From assembly GCA_044234005.1 (NCBI GenBank), contig JBIIJE010000030.1, forward strand, positions 1 to 24,238: DNA of 24,238 nucleotides, written 5' to 3'. This DNA is from OLB11 sp044234005. Its GTDB lineage: Bacteria; Bacteroidota; Bacteroidia; Chitinophagales; Chitinophagaceae. Shown piece by piece: positions 1 to 7,687 of this stretch; within the stretch, counting starts at the first letter, position 1; every line of letters begins with the position of its first letter. A program made the position numbers and the translations under genes. The notes below the pieces were generated by a model. It did no database searches. It was given only the letters and a program-made list of their open reading frames with translations, and was not told the DNA's origin.

Positions 1-95
1 TAGTTCATACGCAACTCGTAAGCCCCGTATGATTTGTTGCGTTGGTCGAATATAATATCCAACACATCAGAATTAAGAATTTTGTTTTTGTCCAT
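1..95 (-). CDS. TonB-family energy transducer, N-terminal fragment
   Basis: This is the first 31 codons of a minus-strand gene that runs off the left edge. It starts at the ATG complementary to 93-95. The visible peptide begins MDKNKILNSDVLDIIFD and continues with NKSYGAYELR. This is the cytoplasmic leader I know from Bacteroidota TonB-family proteins, where 'DVLDIIF..RNK.YGAYELR' comes just before the single N-terminal membrane helix. TonB proteins carry energy from the ExbB/ExbD motor across the periplasm to TonB-dependent outer-membrane transporters. The membrane helix, the Pro-rich linker and the C-terminal TonB domain lie outside the window, so the family call rests on this leader alone. 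The gene is divergent from the transhydrogenase operon, with 426 bp between them. Confidence 0.72.
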   Translation of the reverse strand, partial: MDKNKILNSDVLDIIFDQRNKSYGAYELRMN

Positions 96-521
96 TTTTT
101 ATGAAACTTTGGTGATGTATATTTCATTACATGGCTTATTAATTAGTTGTTGAAGTATAGTTGTATTCTCATTTCGATGTTTTAGTAACGATGCTGAAAA
201 AAAAATATTTCATAAAATATCTATAATAATTTTATTCTTGCGGCAAAACATAAATATTAACGGGCGAATGATTTATTTTTTGACAGGTCGAGATGAGAAG
301 GCAATCGCTTTAGATATTTGCATGAGTTAATTTTATAGCTGTATTGCGGTTCCGCGCGCACGGAGCAGCGGAAGCCCGCAGTAACGACAAAGGACGAACG
401 AGGATTTGTAGCGTAACACATGATGGGCGCCCCTACAAAAAGGAATTAGTTATAATAATTTTTACTCAGAATGACATTTAAAAAAATAATTGTAGTAAGT
501 TTAGTGCATTAATTTATATCT
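96..521. other. Gene-free divergent region between the TonB-family gene and pntAA
   Basis: This 426-bp stretch separates two divergent genes and must hold promoters for both. Bases 96-340 and 440-521 are AT-rich. I found no convincing TTTG plus TAnnTTTG promoter pair there; the nearest match is TAAGTTTA at 496-503, one base off the -7 consensus and without a matching -33 box. The middle, 345-439, is a GC-rich hairpin element described separately. A 20-codon open frame at 268-330 is not supported by anything else. Confidence 0.6.
345..439. repeat. GC-rich intergenic element with two hairpins
   Basis: A GC-rich island stands out from its AT-rich surroundings. The first hairpin pairs TGCGG (345-349) and TTCCGC (350-355) with GCGGAA (368-373) and CCGCA (376-380): 11 base pairs with a 2-nt bulge (374-375). 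The second pairs TTTGTAG (405-411) with CTACAAA (433-439) and encloses the palindrome GGGCGCCC. Between them lies the quasi-repetitive stretch ACGACAAAGGACGAACGAGG. From memory, similar GC-rich sequences are scattered between genes in other Bacteroidota, which suggests a dispersed repeat. That cannot be verified here because only one copy is in the window. Confidence 0.5.
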
Positions 522-1634
522 ATGACGATAGGCATCTTAAAAGAACCACAAGGAGAAAATAGAGTTTCGGCTTTGCCTGAGGTAGTAAGTCAATTTATTA
601 AGCTAAAAGTGCAAGTTGTGTTAGAAGCTGGATCTGGTGTCTCAGCTTTTGCGGACGATAAAAGTTACGAAGTTGTCGGCGCGAAAATAGTTTCTCGACA
701 AGAGGCAATCCAGCAAGCAGACATTATTTTGAGCATACATCCTATTGCAGATTCCGAGCTAGCATCGAAGAAAGTAATATTAGGTGTTTTTCAACCTTTG
801 TTTAATTTCAAACAAATGTCTGAATGGGCAAGTAAAGGGCTTACTACTTTTAGTATGGATACGATTCCAAGAACTACAAGGGCGCAATCGATGGACGTAT
901 TGAGTAGTCAAGCAAATATTGCAGGCTACAAAGCTGTTTTGCTAGCAGCTATCCAATACAGTCGATATTTTCCAATGTTTATGACTGCAGCTGGAAGTAT
1001 TACGCCTGCTAAGATGTTGATACTAGGTGCAGGTGTTGCAGGTTTGCAAGCGATAGCAACAGCGAAACGCTTAGGTGCAGTTGTAGAAGTTTTTGATACT
1101 CGACCAGCAGTGAAAGAAGAAGTAATGAGTTTGGGTGCAAAGTTTGTAGAAGTGGAAGGTGCGGCTGATGCCAGCCAGGCTGGAGGTTATGCTGTTGAGC
1201 AAAGTGCTGAATTTCTGGAAAAGCAGAAGCAAAAAATAGCTGATAGTGCTGCGAAAGCAGATATTATTATTTCTACAGCACAGATTCCGGGTAAGAAGGC
1301 GCCTATATTAATTACGAAAGAAATGATCGCAAATATGAAAGCTGGAAGTATTATTATTGATTTGGCTTCTGCAACAGGTGGTAATACGGATTTGACGAAA
1401 AATAATGAAACGATTGTTGCGAATGGAGTGACGATAATTGGCAATTCTAATTTAGCTTCTATGCAAGCATCTGATGCAAGTAAAATGTACGGAAAGAATG
1501 TTTTAAACTTTTTAAAATTAATTATTGATGCGGAAGGCAACGTGAATTTGAACTTCGAGGATGATTTGGTTAAAGGCACTTGTATTACACATGATGGTAA
1601 AATTGTGAACGAAAGAGTTAGTCAGCTAGTATAA
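522..1634 (+). CDS. pntAA: NAD(P) transhydrogenase alpha subunit, part 1 (NAD(H)-binding domain I)
   Basis: This is the soluble NAD(H)-binding component of proton-translocating transhydrogenase, which uses the proton gradient to drive hydride transfer from NADH to NADP+. At 370 residues it is only domain I and has no membrane segments, as in the three-subunit enzyme of Rhodospirillum rubrum. Visible features are the N-terminal AlaDh/PNT domain (MTIGILKEPQ), the conserved RAQSMDVLSSQANIAGYKAV block at 120-139, the Rossmann loop GAGVAG at 169-174 followed by an acidic residue in VFDTRP (190-195), and the mobile-loop sequence GGYA at 221-224. The ATG at 522 gives the normal N-terminus. It leads an operon with pntAB (122 bp downstream) and pntB. 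Confidence 0.96.
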   Translation: MTIGILKEPQGENRVSALPEVVSQFIKLKVQVVLEAGSGVSAFADDKSYEVVGAKIVSRQEAIQQADIILSIHPIADSELASKKVILGVFQPLFNFKQMSEWASKGLTTFSMDTIPRTTRAQSMDVLSSQANIAGYKAVLLAAIQYSRYFPMFMTAAGSITPAKMLILGAGVAGLQAIATAKRLGAVVEVFDTRPAVKEEVMSLGAKFVEVEGAADASQAGGYAVEQSAEFLEKQKQKIADSAAKADIIISTAQIPGKKAPILITKEMIANMKAGSIIIDLASATGGNTDLTKNNETIVANGVTIIGNSNLASMQASDASKMYGKNVLNFLKLIIDAEGNVNLNFEDDLVKGTCITHDGKIVNERVSQLV

Positions 1635-1756
1635 AAACATCCCACTTAGATATATCATATGTTATCTGTAAAGACAAAAACTATTCTATAACTTAATCCA
1701 TAAGAGACTTAAAGACTCATTGCTCATTTAAATAATTTTAAAAAAAATAAAAAACT

Positions 1757-2077
1757 ATGCAAGCGATATTCGATTTTTTTAAAGAAAACTACAATATGGT
1801 AACTATTGTTATCTTGTCAATTTTTCTAGGTATTGAGGTTATTTCTCGTGTTCCATCTGTATTACACACGCCTTTGATGAGTGGTGCGAATGCCATTCAT
1901 GGTGTAGTTATCATTGGAGCTATAATTGTAATGGGGCAAGCCGAAAGCGACAATTATCTAGCATTAATTTTAGGTTTTCTAGCGGTTATACTCGGCACCT
2001 TGAATGTAGTCGGGGGCTTTGTAGTAACCGATCGTATGTTGGAAATGTTTTCTAAAAAGAAAAACTCGAAAAAGTAA
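1757..2077 (+). CDS. pntAB: NAD(P) transhydrogenase alpha subunit, part 2 (membrane domain II, N-terminal half)
   Basis: This 106-residue membrane protein supplies the alpha-side helices of the transhydrogenase proton channel. It has three hydrophobic segments, at about residues 15-30, 46-60 and 66-90. The loop between the first two carries the family hallmark VPSVLHTPLMSGANAIHG (32-49), and the C-terminus is a short Lys-rich tail. In E. coli this part is fused to domain I in a single PntA; here it is a separate gene. The start is an ATG preceded by an A-rich stretch rather than a Shine-Dalgarno sequence, as usual in Bacteroidota. It sits between pntAA and pntB (59 bp to pntB), so co-transcription and assembly as one complex are expected. 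Confidence 0.95.
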   Translation: MQAIFDFFKENYNMVTIVILSIFLGIEVISRVPSVLHTPLMSGANAIHGVVIIGAIIVMGQAESDNYLALILGFLAVILGTLNVVGGFVVTDRMLEMFSKKKNSKK

Positions 2078-2136
2078 AATTCGAAATGTCAAGTTCTTAA
2101 TCATTCCCAAATTTTCAAATATTCAAATTAAAATAA

Positions 2137-3555
2137 ATGCAAAACTTTATACTATTACTAAGTTACTTAATTGGAAGTATCTCATTTATCGTAGGTTTAA
2201 AAATGCTTTCACATCCCGATACAGCTCGTAAAGGAAATTTGTACGCAGCTATTGGGATGACAATTGCCATTTTTGCAACCATTTTTCTTTATGAGGATGA
2301 TGAAGGGAAGAAATTAGGCAATTACATCTGGATTTTTGGCGGATTAATTATCGGCTCTATTATAGGAACTTTAATGGCAAAGAAAGTAGAAATGACAGCT
2401 ATGCCTCAAATGGTAAGTTTGTTCAATGGTATGGGCGGTGCTTGCGCTGCTATTATTTCAATTGTAGAGTTTAAGCATTTGTTGCATAAGCAAGAAAATC
2501 CAACCACGAATTTCATTTTGATTTTGCTAACTATATTACTCGGTTTAGTTATAGGTACAGTATCATTTTTTGGCTCGATGATTGCCTTTGGAAAATTGAA
2601 TGGCAATATCAATGACAAGACTTTACCAGGACAACAAATCGTCAATATTGGTTTACTAATAGTAATTGTGGTATTGCTGATAGCCATGATTACAGGATTC
2701 ACTGGGGTTGATATCACAATTTTATTTTGGGTATTGTTAGCTGTCTCTGCGCTATATGGTATCTTATTTGTAATGCCGATTGGCGGGGCTGATATGCCTG
2801 TTGTTATTTCCTTACTGAATTCATTTACGGGAGTCGCGGCAGCTTGTGGTGGATTTTTGTATAGCAATCCTGTAATGCTAACTGGCGGAATCTTGGTGGG
2901 TAGTGCCGGTACTATACTTACTATTTTGATGTGTAAAGCCATGAACCGAAGTTTGACGAATGTAATAGTAGGTGCGTTTGGTGGTACTAAAACAGGGGCT
3001 GTTTCAGGTGTTGAATCAGGAGGTGCCTACAAGGAAATTTCGATGAGTGATACAGCGGTTCTTATGGCATATTCTAAAAATGTAGTGATAGTGCCAGGAT
3101 ACGGATTAGCCGTAGCACAAGCACAACATATTTGTCACGAATTAGAAAAAGTGCTAGAAGAAAAAGATGTGCATGTGACTTACGCCATCCATCCTGTTGC
3201 AGGACGTATGCCAGGTCATATGAATGTATTGTTGGCAGAAGCTGACGTTCAATATGAAAAGTTGAAAGAAATGGAGGAAATAAATCCGGAATTTGCACAA
3301 ACGGATGTGGTACTCATATTAGGTGCGAATGATGTGGTGAATCCTGCGGCTAAAAACGATCCAGCTTCGCCAATTTATGGTATGCCAATTTTAGAAGTTG
3401 AAAATGCAACCCATGTGATAGTTAATAAACGCAGTATGAAACCTGGCTATGCAGGTATCGAGAATGCTTTATTCTTTCAGCCTAAAACATCGATGCTATT
3501 TGGAGATGCTAAAAAAGTATTACAAGATTTAGTAACCGAGTTGAAAGGTATGTAA
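2137..3555 (+). CDS. pntB: NAD(P) transhydrogenase beta subunit
   Basis: The beta subunit provides the remaining transmembrane helices of domain II and the NADP(H)-binding domain III. Its 472 residues match the family's usual length. Residues 1 to about 270 are strongly hydrophobic with eight or nine likely helices and include the conserved NGMGGACAA (98-106) and LLNSFTGVAAACGGF (226-240). Domain III follows, with GYGLAVAQAQ (321-330), HPVAGRMPGHMNVLLAEADV (352-371), GANDVVNPAA (396-405) and the NADP-clamping KRSMKPGYAG (431-440). All expected nucleotide-binding motifs are present, so the enzyme should be functional. It is the last gene of the pnt operon and is convergent with the next gene (117 bp apart); a weak 6-bp hairpin at 3597-3614 is the only terminator-like structure between them. 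Confidence 0.97.
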   Translation: MQNFILLLSYLIGSISFIVGLKMLSHPDTARKGNLYAAIGMTIAIFATIFLYEDDEGKKLGNYIWIFGGLIIGSIIGTLMAKKVEMTAMPQMVSLFNGMGGACAAIISIVEFKHLLHKQENPTTNFILILLTILLGLVIGTVSFFGSMIAFGKLNGNINDKTLPGQQIVNIGLLIVIVVLLIAMITGFTGVDITILFWVLLAVSALYGILFVMPIGGADMPVVISLLNSFTGVAAACGGFLYSNPVMLTGGILVGSAGTILTILMCKAMNRSLTNVIVGAFGGTKTGAVSGVESGGAYKEISMSDTAVLMAYSKNVVIVPGYGLAVAQAQHICHELEKVLEEKDVHVTYAIHPVAGRMPGHMNVLLAEADVQYEKLKEMEEINPEFAQTDVVLILGANDVVNPAAKNDPASPIYGMPILEVENATHVIVNKRSMKPGYAGIENALFFQPKTSMLFGDAKKVLQDLVTELKGM

Positions 3556-3672
3556 GGAGTAAAAAATATTTGCAATGAAGTGGCAAGAGTAGAAGCTCGA
3601 ATTAACGCATTCGATGAATAAGATGCTCAATATCAAATTGCAAGTCTCAAATAGAGTTATTTGGTTTATAGA

Positions 3673-4140
3673 TTACTGACCAATATAATGTGTTTTGAAA
3701 TCATCAAGCATACGCATATTCTCATCACTATTTTTTTCTAATTGAATATTAAAATTGAGTGAATTACCTGTCGCCGTTTTCATTCCATTTGATTCGTAAT
3801 CGGCGTACTCAAAACAAAAGGCTATCAAGTAGTAAATTCTATTCTGAGGTATTGGTAAACTATAAAACCCATTAGAATCAGTTTCTGCGCTACTTACAAT
3901 GCTTCCATTTTGCAATAAGTCTATGCGAGCTGAAACCAATGGACTGCCTTGTTTGTCCGCCACTTTGCCATAAATCTTATCTGATCCAACTGAAGGCATT
4001 TCACTTGGCGGCTGAATGTATTGAGCATAACTTTCTGTAGGTAAATTCAAGATAAATACTACAAGCACTGCATATAGAAAATATTGTAGTTTTTTCTTAG
4101 GGAGCAGGTTCTTATTTATTGATAATTGTTCTCGCTTCAC
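3673..4140 (-). CDS. Secreted protein with a carboxypeptidase-regulatory-like domain
   Basis: A 155-residue exported protein. The N-terminus has a Lys-rich region (KNLLPKKK), a hydrophobic core (YFLYAVLVVFILNLP) and a plausible signal-peptidase site after SYA at residue 39. The mature part, about residues 52-135, has the pattern of a carboxypeptidase-D regulatory-like or transthyretin-like beta-sandwich: IYGKVADKQGSPLVSARI, then ETDSNGFYSLPIP, then the closing strand NFNIQLEK. In Bacteroidota this fold often sits at the N-terminus of TonB-dependent receptors, but here it stands alone with no barrel. The frame is closed upstream by a TAG and has no ATG before the signal peptide, so translation probably starts at the GTG complementary to 4138-4140. 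The specific role is unknown. Confidence 0.72.
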   Translation of the reverse strand: MKREQLSINKNLLPKKKLQYFLYAVLVVFILNLPTESYAQYIQPPSEMPSVGSDKIYGKVADKQGSPLVSARIDLLQNGSIVSSAETDSNGFYSLPIPQNRIYYLIAFCFEYADYESNGMKTATGNSLNFNIQLEKNSDENMRMLDDFKTHYIGQ

Positions 4141-4478
4141 TCTACCGCAAACATCTTGTTTCGAATTCTACAAGTATTGTAATATTTCCGCAGCGCTATA
4201 ATTTGAAAAGTCAATTACACTTTTGCTATATGAATTACAAAATCGACCCTTCTCATTCGCTGTCTTTGCGTCCCAGTTTTCATGACATGGCAGTGGTATT
4301 TCTATTTGATATTCAATACTTGCTTTCATGAATTAAAGATAGCACTCAATTGAAATCAAACTATAAACTTAAAAAATATTGAGACAAAAGATATATTGTA
4401 CATGATGAAAAATATTATAACTTATGCAAAGAACAAATTATAATTAAGCTCCATGAAACGCATGAGTTAAAAGTATGC
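4141..4478. other. Gene-free stretch of 338 bp
   Basis: This AT-rich spacer separates two minus-strand genes. It should hold the promoter of the secreted regulatory-domain gene, but I see no clear TAnnTTTG box on the minus strand. It may also hold the terminator of the membrane-protein gene ending at 4479; no stable hairpin was found. A plus-strand open frame of 70 codons at 4119-4331 overlaps the start of the secreted-protein gene and has no recognisable features. Confidence 0.5.
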
Positions 4479-6200
4479 TTATGTTTTTCGAATCAATAAA
4501 TATTGCAATTCACCTTCAAAAGATGCGTTTCCATCTATCAAACACTTAATTGCTTTTAGATTAAAACCAGTCGGCAATTTCATATCAAATTCATACGTAT
4601 TTACTTTATCTTCTTTACTTAATGCATTATATAATCTCACCTTATAAATTTTCTTGTCATTTTCACGCTGGATTTCAAAATATAAAAAACTACCCCAAAG
4701 TCCTTTCTTAACTTCGATTTTTGCTATCACATTCATCCAGCCGTCTTTTATAAAATTTGCGCCGGGGGTAACTATTTGCTCGAAAAAGGGAACTCCATTT
4801 TCAATTTTTCTTGGCTCTTGGATGAGTAATAATTTCGAGATTTGATTTCTTTCATCGTTACTCATTTGCTCATCGGTATCCAATAAACTCATATCTAAAG
4901 GGGTTATATTTTTATTTAAATAGATAGCTTGATAATATTTTCTATTCATGTCATCATAATGCAATACCCCTGAGTTGTATTGCTCAATTTGAAAAATATT
5001 GACATAAGATAAGTACACAAACAAAGGAATTATTGACCAGAATATTTTGTATGATCTCATGGCTTCTAAACAAGCTGCCATGGCGAATATCATTATCGGA
5101 TAACTTTGTACTAATGCCCGTGTTGAATAACTACCTCCATATCGCCAAACATGCCAAGCTATAATGATGTAAATATTCAGTAACGTGAATGTGATGATAG
5201 CCTTTTTAAATGGATACTTTTTGAGGAAGAATAATCCTATTATAAATAACAAACAGATGGGTGTATAAATGAACCATCCTTTTTCCCAACCAAATAACAC
5301 ACGAAAGTGAGGATTTAAAAAATCCCATTTGCTGCCAACATCATAAACAAAATTCCCTGTTACTCTTTTCCAATATAAGAGTTGCGGTACAACACCTAAT
5401 AGAACTCCTAATGCAATAAAAATGATTGCTGTAAGATGGCTCTTACAATAATTAAGTTTTGATTTTAAATTTGGGAACGCCTCGCTAGTCCATAGCAAAG
5501 GAATAAATATCATTACAATTTCTGTAGGTCTGCAAATGCAAGCTAAGCCTATTATAAAACCAAGTAAGGTTAATTGTAGGCTCGTGATTTTTTCATGAAT
5601 TTTGATCGTAAGGTAAATCGCAAATACGTACAATGGAAATATCCAAGCATGACTTTGCCCGCCTTCAATAGCAGTATATTGTATAAAATTTGTTGCTAAG
5701 CAAGTTGCAATTAAAGCGACTGCTACGACTTTATCAGTAAAATATTTTAGCAACATTTTACGCAAAACGAATAACGAAATAATGACCCAAAAAATACATC
5801 CATAAGCAATGGCATACTGGTAGGGAAGAGAAAATCCATCTCGTGCAAAGCCTAATTTTTCAGCACTAAAATCTGCAAGGGCAAACCAAGGTAATTGTAA
5901 GATGGAAACACCCATCAAATATTTATTTACGTAATTACCATTAGATAATCGATTAGCTTGATAAAATTCTCCACCGCTCATTTGATAGATAGAATCAATG
6001 CCTGGAATCCATTTTAATTCCTTTTCATCATGGTGAATAAAAGCAGATGGCAAATACATATAATAACCTAAGGCATCCCAAGTGGTTACTTTAGGCTGTT
6101 TGGTATCAATATCATTTGGGTAATGAATTCTAAAATAGAATAAGCTTGTACAAATAGCAATAAGCGAAAGCAACGATAACTTGTGCTGAAACCATCGCAT
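4479..6200 (-). CDS. Polytopic membrane protein, GT-C glycosyltransferase-like
   Basis: A 573-residue integral membrane protein with a helix at residues 8-24, a periplasmic loop, then about nine further helices up to residue ~430, and a soluble C-terminal domain of about 130 residues. The first loop contains an acidic motif, TTWDALGYYMYLPSAF (39-54). An Asp in this loop is where GT-C fold glycosyltransferases (PMT/ArnT-like, lipid-phosphate-sugar donors) carry their catalytic acid. That resemblance and the topology suggest transfer of sugar at the periplasmic face of the inner membrane, but this is inference; I know similar proteins from Bacteroidota only as unnamed membrane proteins. It starts 11 bp after the ricT stop, so it is probably transcribed with ricT and holB, with no evident functional link. 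Confidence 0.6.
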   Translation of the reverse strand: MRWFQHKLSLLSLIAICTSLFYFRIHYPNDIDTKQPKVTTWDALGYYMYLPSAFIHHDEKELKWIPGIDSIYQMSGGEFYQANRLSNGNYVNKYLMGVSILQLPWFALADFSAEKLGFARDGFSLPYQYAIAYGCIFWVIISLFVLRKMLLKYFTDKVVAVALIATCLATNFIQYTAIEGGQSHAWIFPLYVFAIYLTIKIHEKITSLQLTLLGFIIGLACICRPTEIVMIFIPLLWTSEAFPNLKSKLNYCKSHLTAIIFIALGVLLGVVPQLLYWKRVTGNFVYDVGSKWDFLNPHFRVLFGWEKGWFIYTPICLLFIIGLFFLKKYPFKKAIITFTLLNIYIIIAWHVWRYGGSYSTRALVQSYPIMIFAMAACLEAMRSYKIFWSIIPLFVYLSYVNIFQIEQYNSGVLHYDDMNRKYYQAIYLNKNITPLDMSLLDTDEQMSNDERNQISKLLLIQEPRKIENGVPFFEQIVTPGANFIKDGWMNVIAKIEVKKGLWGSFLYFEIQRENDKKIYKVRLYNALSKEDKVNTYEFDMKLPTGFNLKAIKCLIDGNASFEGELQYLLIRKT

Positions 6201-6211
6201 ACCGAAATATT

Positions 6212-7603
6212 TTAAGATTGACTTGCACCCCCATCTTGCGGCTTAGGTCCTTTCTTCTTGTTTTTATTCCAAGGCTTTTTCTTGCTAGGGTTAGGGTTCG
6301 AATTAATAGTATTAGGTGCCGCCTCAACATTTGTTTCAACTTTTGATGTTGGGGGAGTATTAGGTTTTACTTTTTGTGGTTTTGATTGTTGCGGTTTTTG
6401 CCCTTGAGTTTGATTTGGGTTGGATTTTTGCCCTTGTGGTTTTTGTACTTGATTTGGATTAGTTTGCTCTTTTGCTTTTTGTTTTTTCTTTTTGCTAGCA
6501 CGTTCTAATCCCTTCAAGCTAAATTGTCCTACAACATCCACGTAATCAGTTTTTTCTGTTATAGCCGTTTTTTTCACCACTTCCACAGCTTGTAATTCTT
6601 CTGGAAATTTTCCGTTTTTATTTAAATCTTGAATCTCTTTAACGCGTTCAATTGTCAAAGGATAAAGGGTATTGCTTTTCTCGAAACTATACCACATTAA
6701 GTTTTTAAAAATATCTTTCTTCTGTAAGTACACTAAACCATTTGCTAATTTTAACCTTTCTGCTTGTTCAGGAAATATGCGCAAAGCTTCCATGTATGTG
6801 TCAAGCTCGTAGTTCAAACAGCATTTTAATCTACCACATTGGCCAGATAGCTTCGTTTGATTAATAGATAAATTTTGATAACGTGCCGCGGTAGTGCTTA
6901 CAGATTTGAACTCATTCAACCAAGTACTACAGCAAAGTTCACGACCACAACTGCCAATGCCGCCAACTTTAGCAGCTTCTTGTCGGATACCAATTTGTCG
7001 CATTTCAACTTTCACTTTGAAATCCTGCGCAAATAATTTTATCAATTCACGAAAATCAACTCTGTCTTCAGAAGAATAAAAGAAAGTAGCTTTTTTGCCG
7101 TCAGCTTGTACTTCTACTTCCGCGATTTTCATTTCCAATTTTAAATCGCGTGCTATGACTCTAGCACGAACCATCATGTGTTTCTCTTGTTTTTTATTTT
7201 CATGCATTCGGCTTATTTCATCCTCTGTACTTGCATGCAAGACTCTTCTTATTTCATCGCTTTTTTCAGAAACACCTTTTTTCTTCATCTGCAATTTTAC
7301 CAACTCCCCTGTAACATTTACAACACCCACATCAAATCCATTGGAGCCTTCTACGGTTACAAAATCTCCTTTTTCAAACAGTAAAGGATTGTTCGCTTTG
7401 AAATAATCTTTGCGACTGCCGTGGTTAAAGCTTACTTCTATAAATGGAAAAGGTTTTGAAAATTCCGAAACCGGAATCATACTCAGCCAATCATGAACAT
7501 TTAATCGATTACAACCTCCGCTTTTACAAGACCCATGATCTTTACAGCCTGTTGGCAATCCATTGCTACTATTATGTGAACCACAACTTCCTCCGCATCC
7601 CAT
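6212..7603 (-). CDS. ricT: RicT/YaaT-like PSP1-domain protein
   Basis: A homologue of Bacillus subtilis RicT (YaaT), a PSP1-domain protein which, with RicA and RicF, forms an Fe-S-containing complex that affects RNA processing and development. The core at about residues 75-270 carries the two Cys signatures GSCGRELCCSTWL (217-229) and GQCGRLKCCLNYE (254-266). The N-terminus adds a Cys-rich leader (Cys 3, 7, 20, 26, 31) of the kind common in Bacteroidota. From about residue 371 the protein becomes a low-complexity tail rich in Lys, Pro, Asn and Gln, ending in a basic KKKPWNKNKKKG segment that could bind RNA (inference). It lies 84 bp downstream of holB, an arrangement I recall in other Bacteroidota. 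No RicA or RicF partner is in the window. Confidence 0.9.
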   Translation of the reverse strand: MGCGGSCGSHNSSNGLPTGCKDHGSCKSGGCNRLNVHDWLSMIPVSEFSKPFPFIEVSFNHGSRKDYFKANNPLLFEKGDFVTVEGSNGFDVGVVNVTGELVKLQMKKKGVSEKSDEIRRVLHASTEDEISRMHENKKQEKHMMVRARVIARDLKLEMKIAEVEVQADGKKATFFYSSEDRVDFRELIKLFAQDFKVKVEMRQIGIRQEAAKVGGIGSCGRELCCSTWLNEFKSVSTTAARYQNLSINQTKLSGQCGRLKCCLNYELDTYMEALRIFPEQAERLKLANGLVYLQKKDIFKNLMWYSFEKSNTLYPLTIERVKEIQDLNKNGKFPEELQAVEVVKKTAITEKTDYVDVVGQFSLKGLERASKKKKQKAKEQTNPNQVQKPQGQKSNPNQTQGQKPQQSKPQKVKPNTPPTSKVETNVEAAPNTINSNPNPSKKKPWNKNKKKGPKPQDGGASQS

Positions 7604-7687
7604 ATATATGTTAATACATTTAAATTTATAAATACGCCTTACGATTTTAAATCAATCGTAAAGGCATTTTGATACCCTTAACCCAAT

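Noticed and set aside
268..330. Plus-strand open frame of 20 codons upstream of pntAA
   Set aside because: Too short to judge, no partner signals, and it ends long before the operon; expected by chance.
1187..1579. Minus-strand open frame of 130 codons opposite pntAA
   Set aside because: Antisense to a clearly functional gene with all motifs intact; no domain pattern of its own.
522..2077. Split of the transhydrogenase alpha subunit as a frameshift
   Set aside because: The two genes have their own starts and stops and a 122-bp gap, and three-gene transhydrogenases are known (Rhodospirillum rubrum type).
2406..2942. Minus-strand open frame of 178 codons opposite pntB
   Set aside because: Mirrors the hydrophobic codon pattern of pntB membrane helices; a shadow frame.
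3597..3614. Hairpin TCGAAT/ATTCGA between pntB and the convergent gene
   Set aside because: Only 6 base pairs with a 6-nt loop and no T run; too weak to call a terminator.
4119..4331. Plus-strand open frame of 70 codons
   Set aside because: It overlaps the start of the secreted-protein gene, has no recognisable domain or promoter, and its composition looks like non-coding AT-rich DNA.
6130..6339. Minus-strand open frame overlapping the ends of ricT and the membrane-protein gene
   Set aside because: Lies in another frame of the low-complexity tail of ricT; no independent support.
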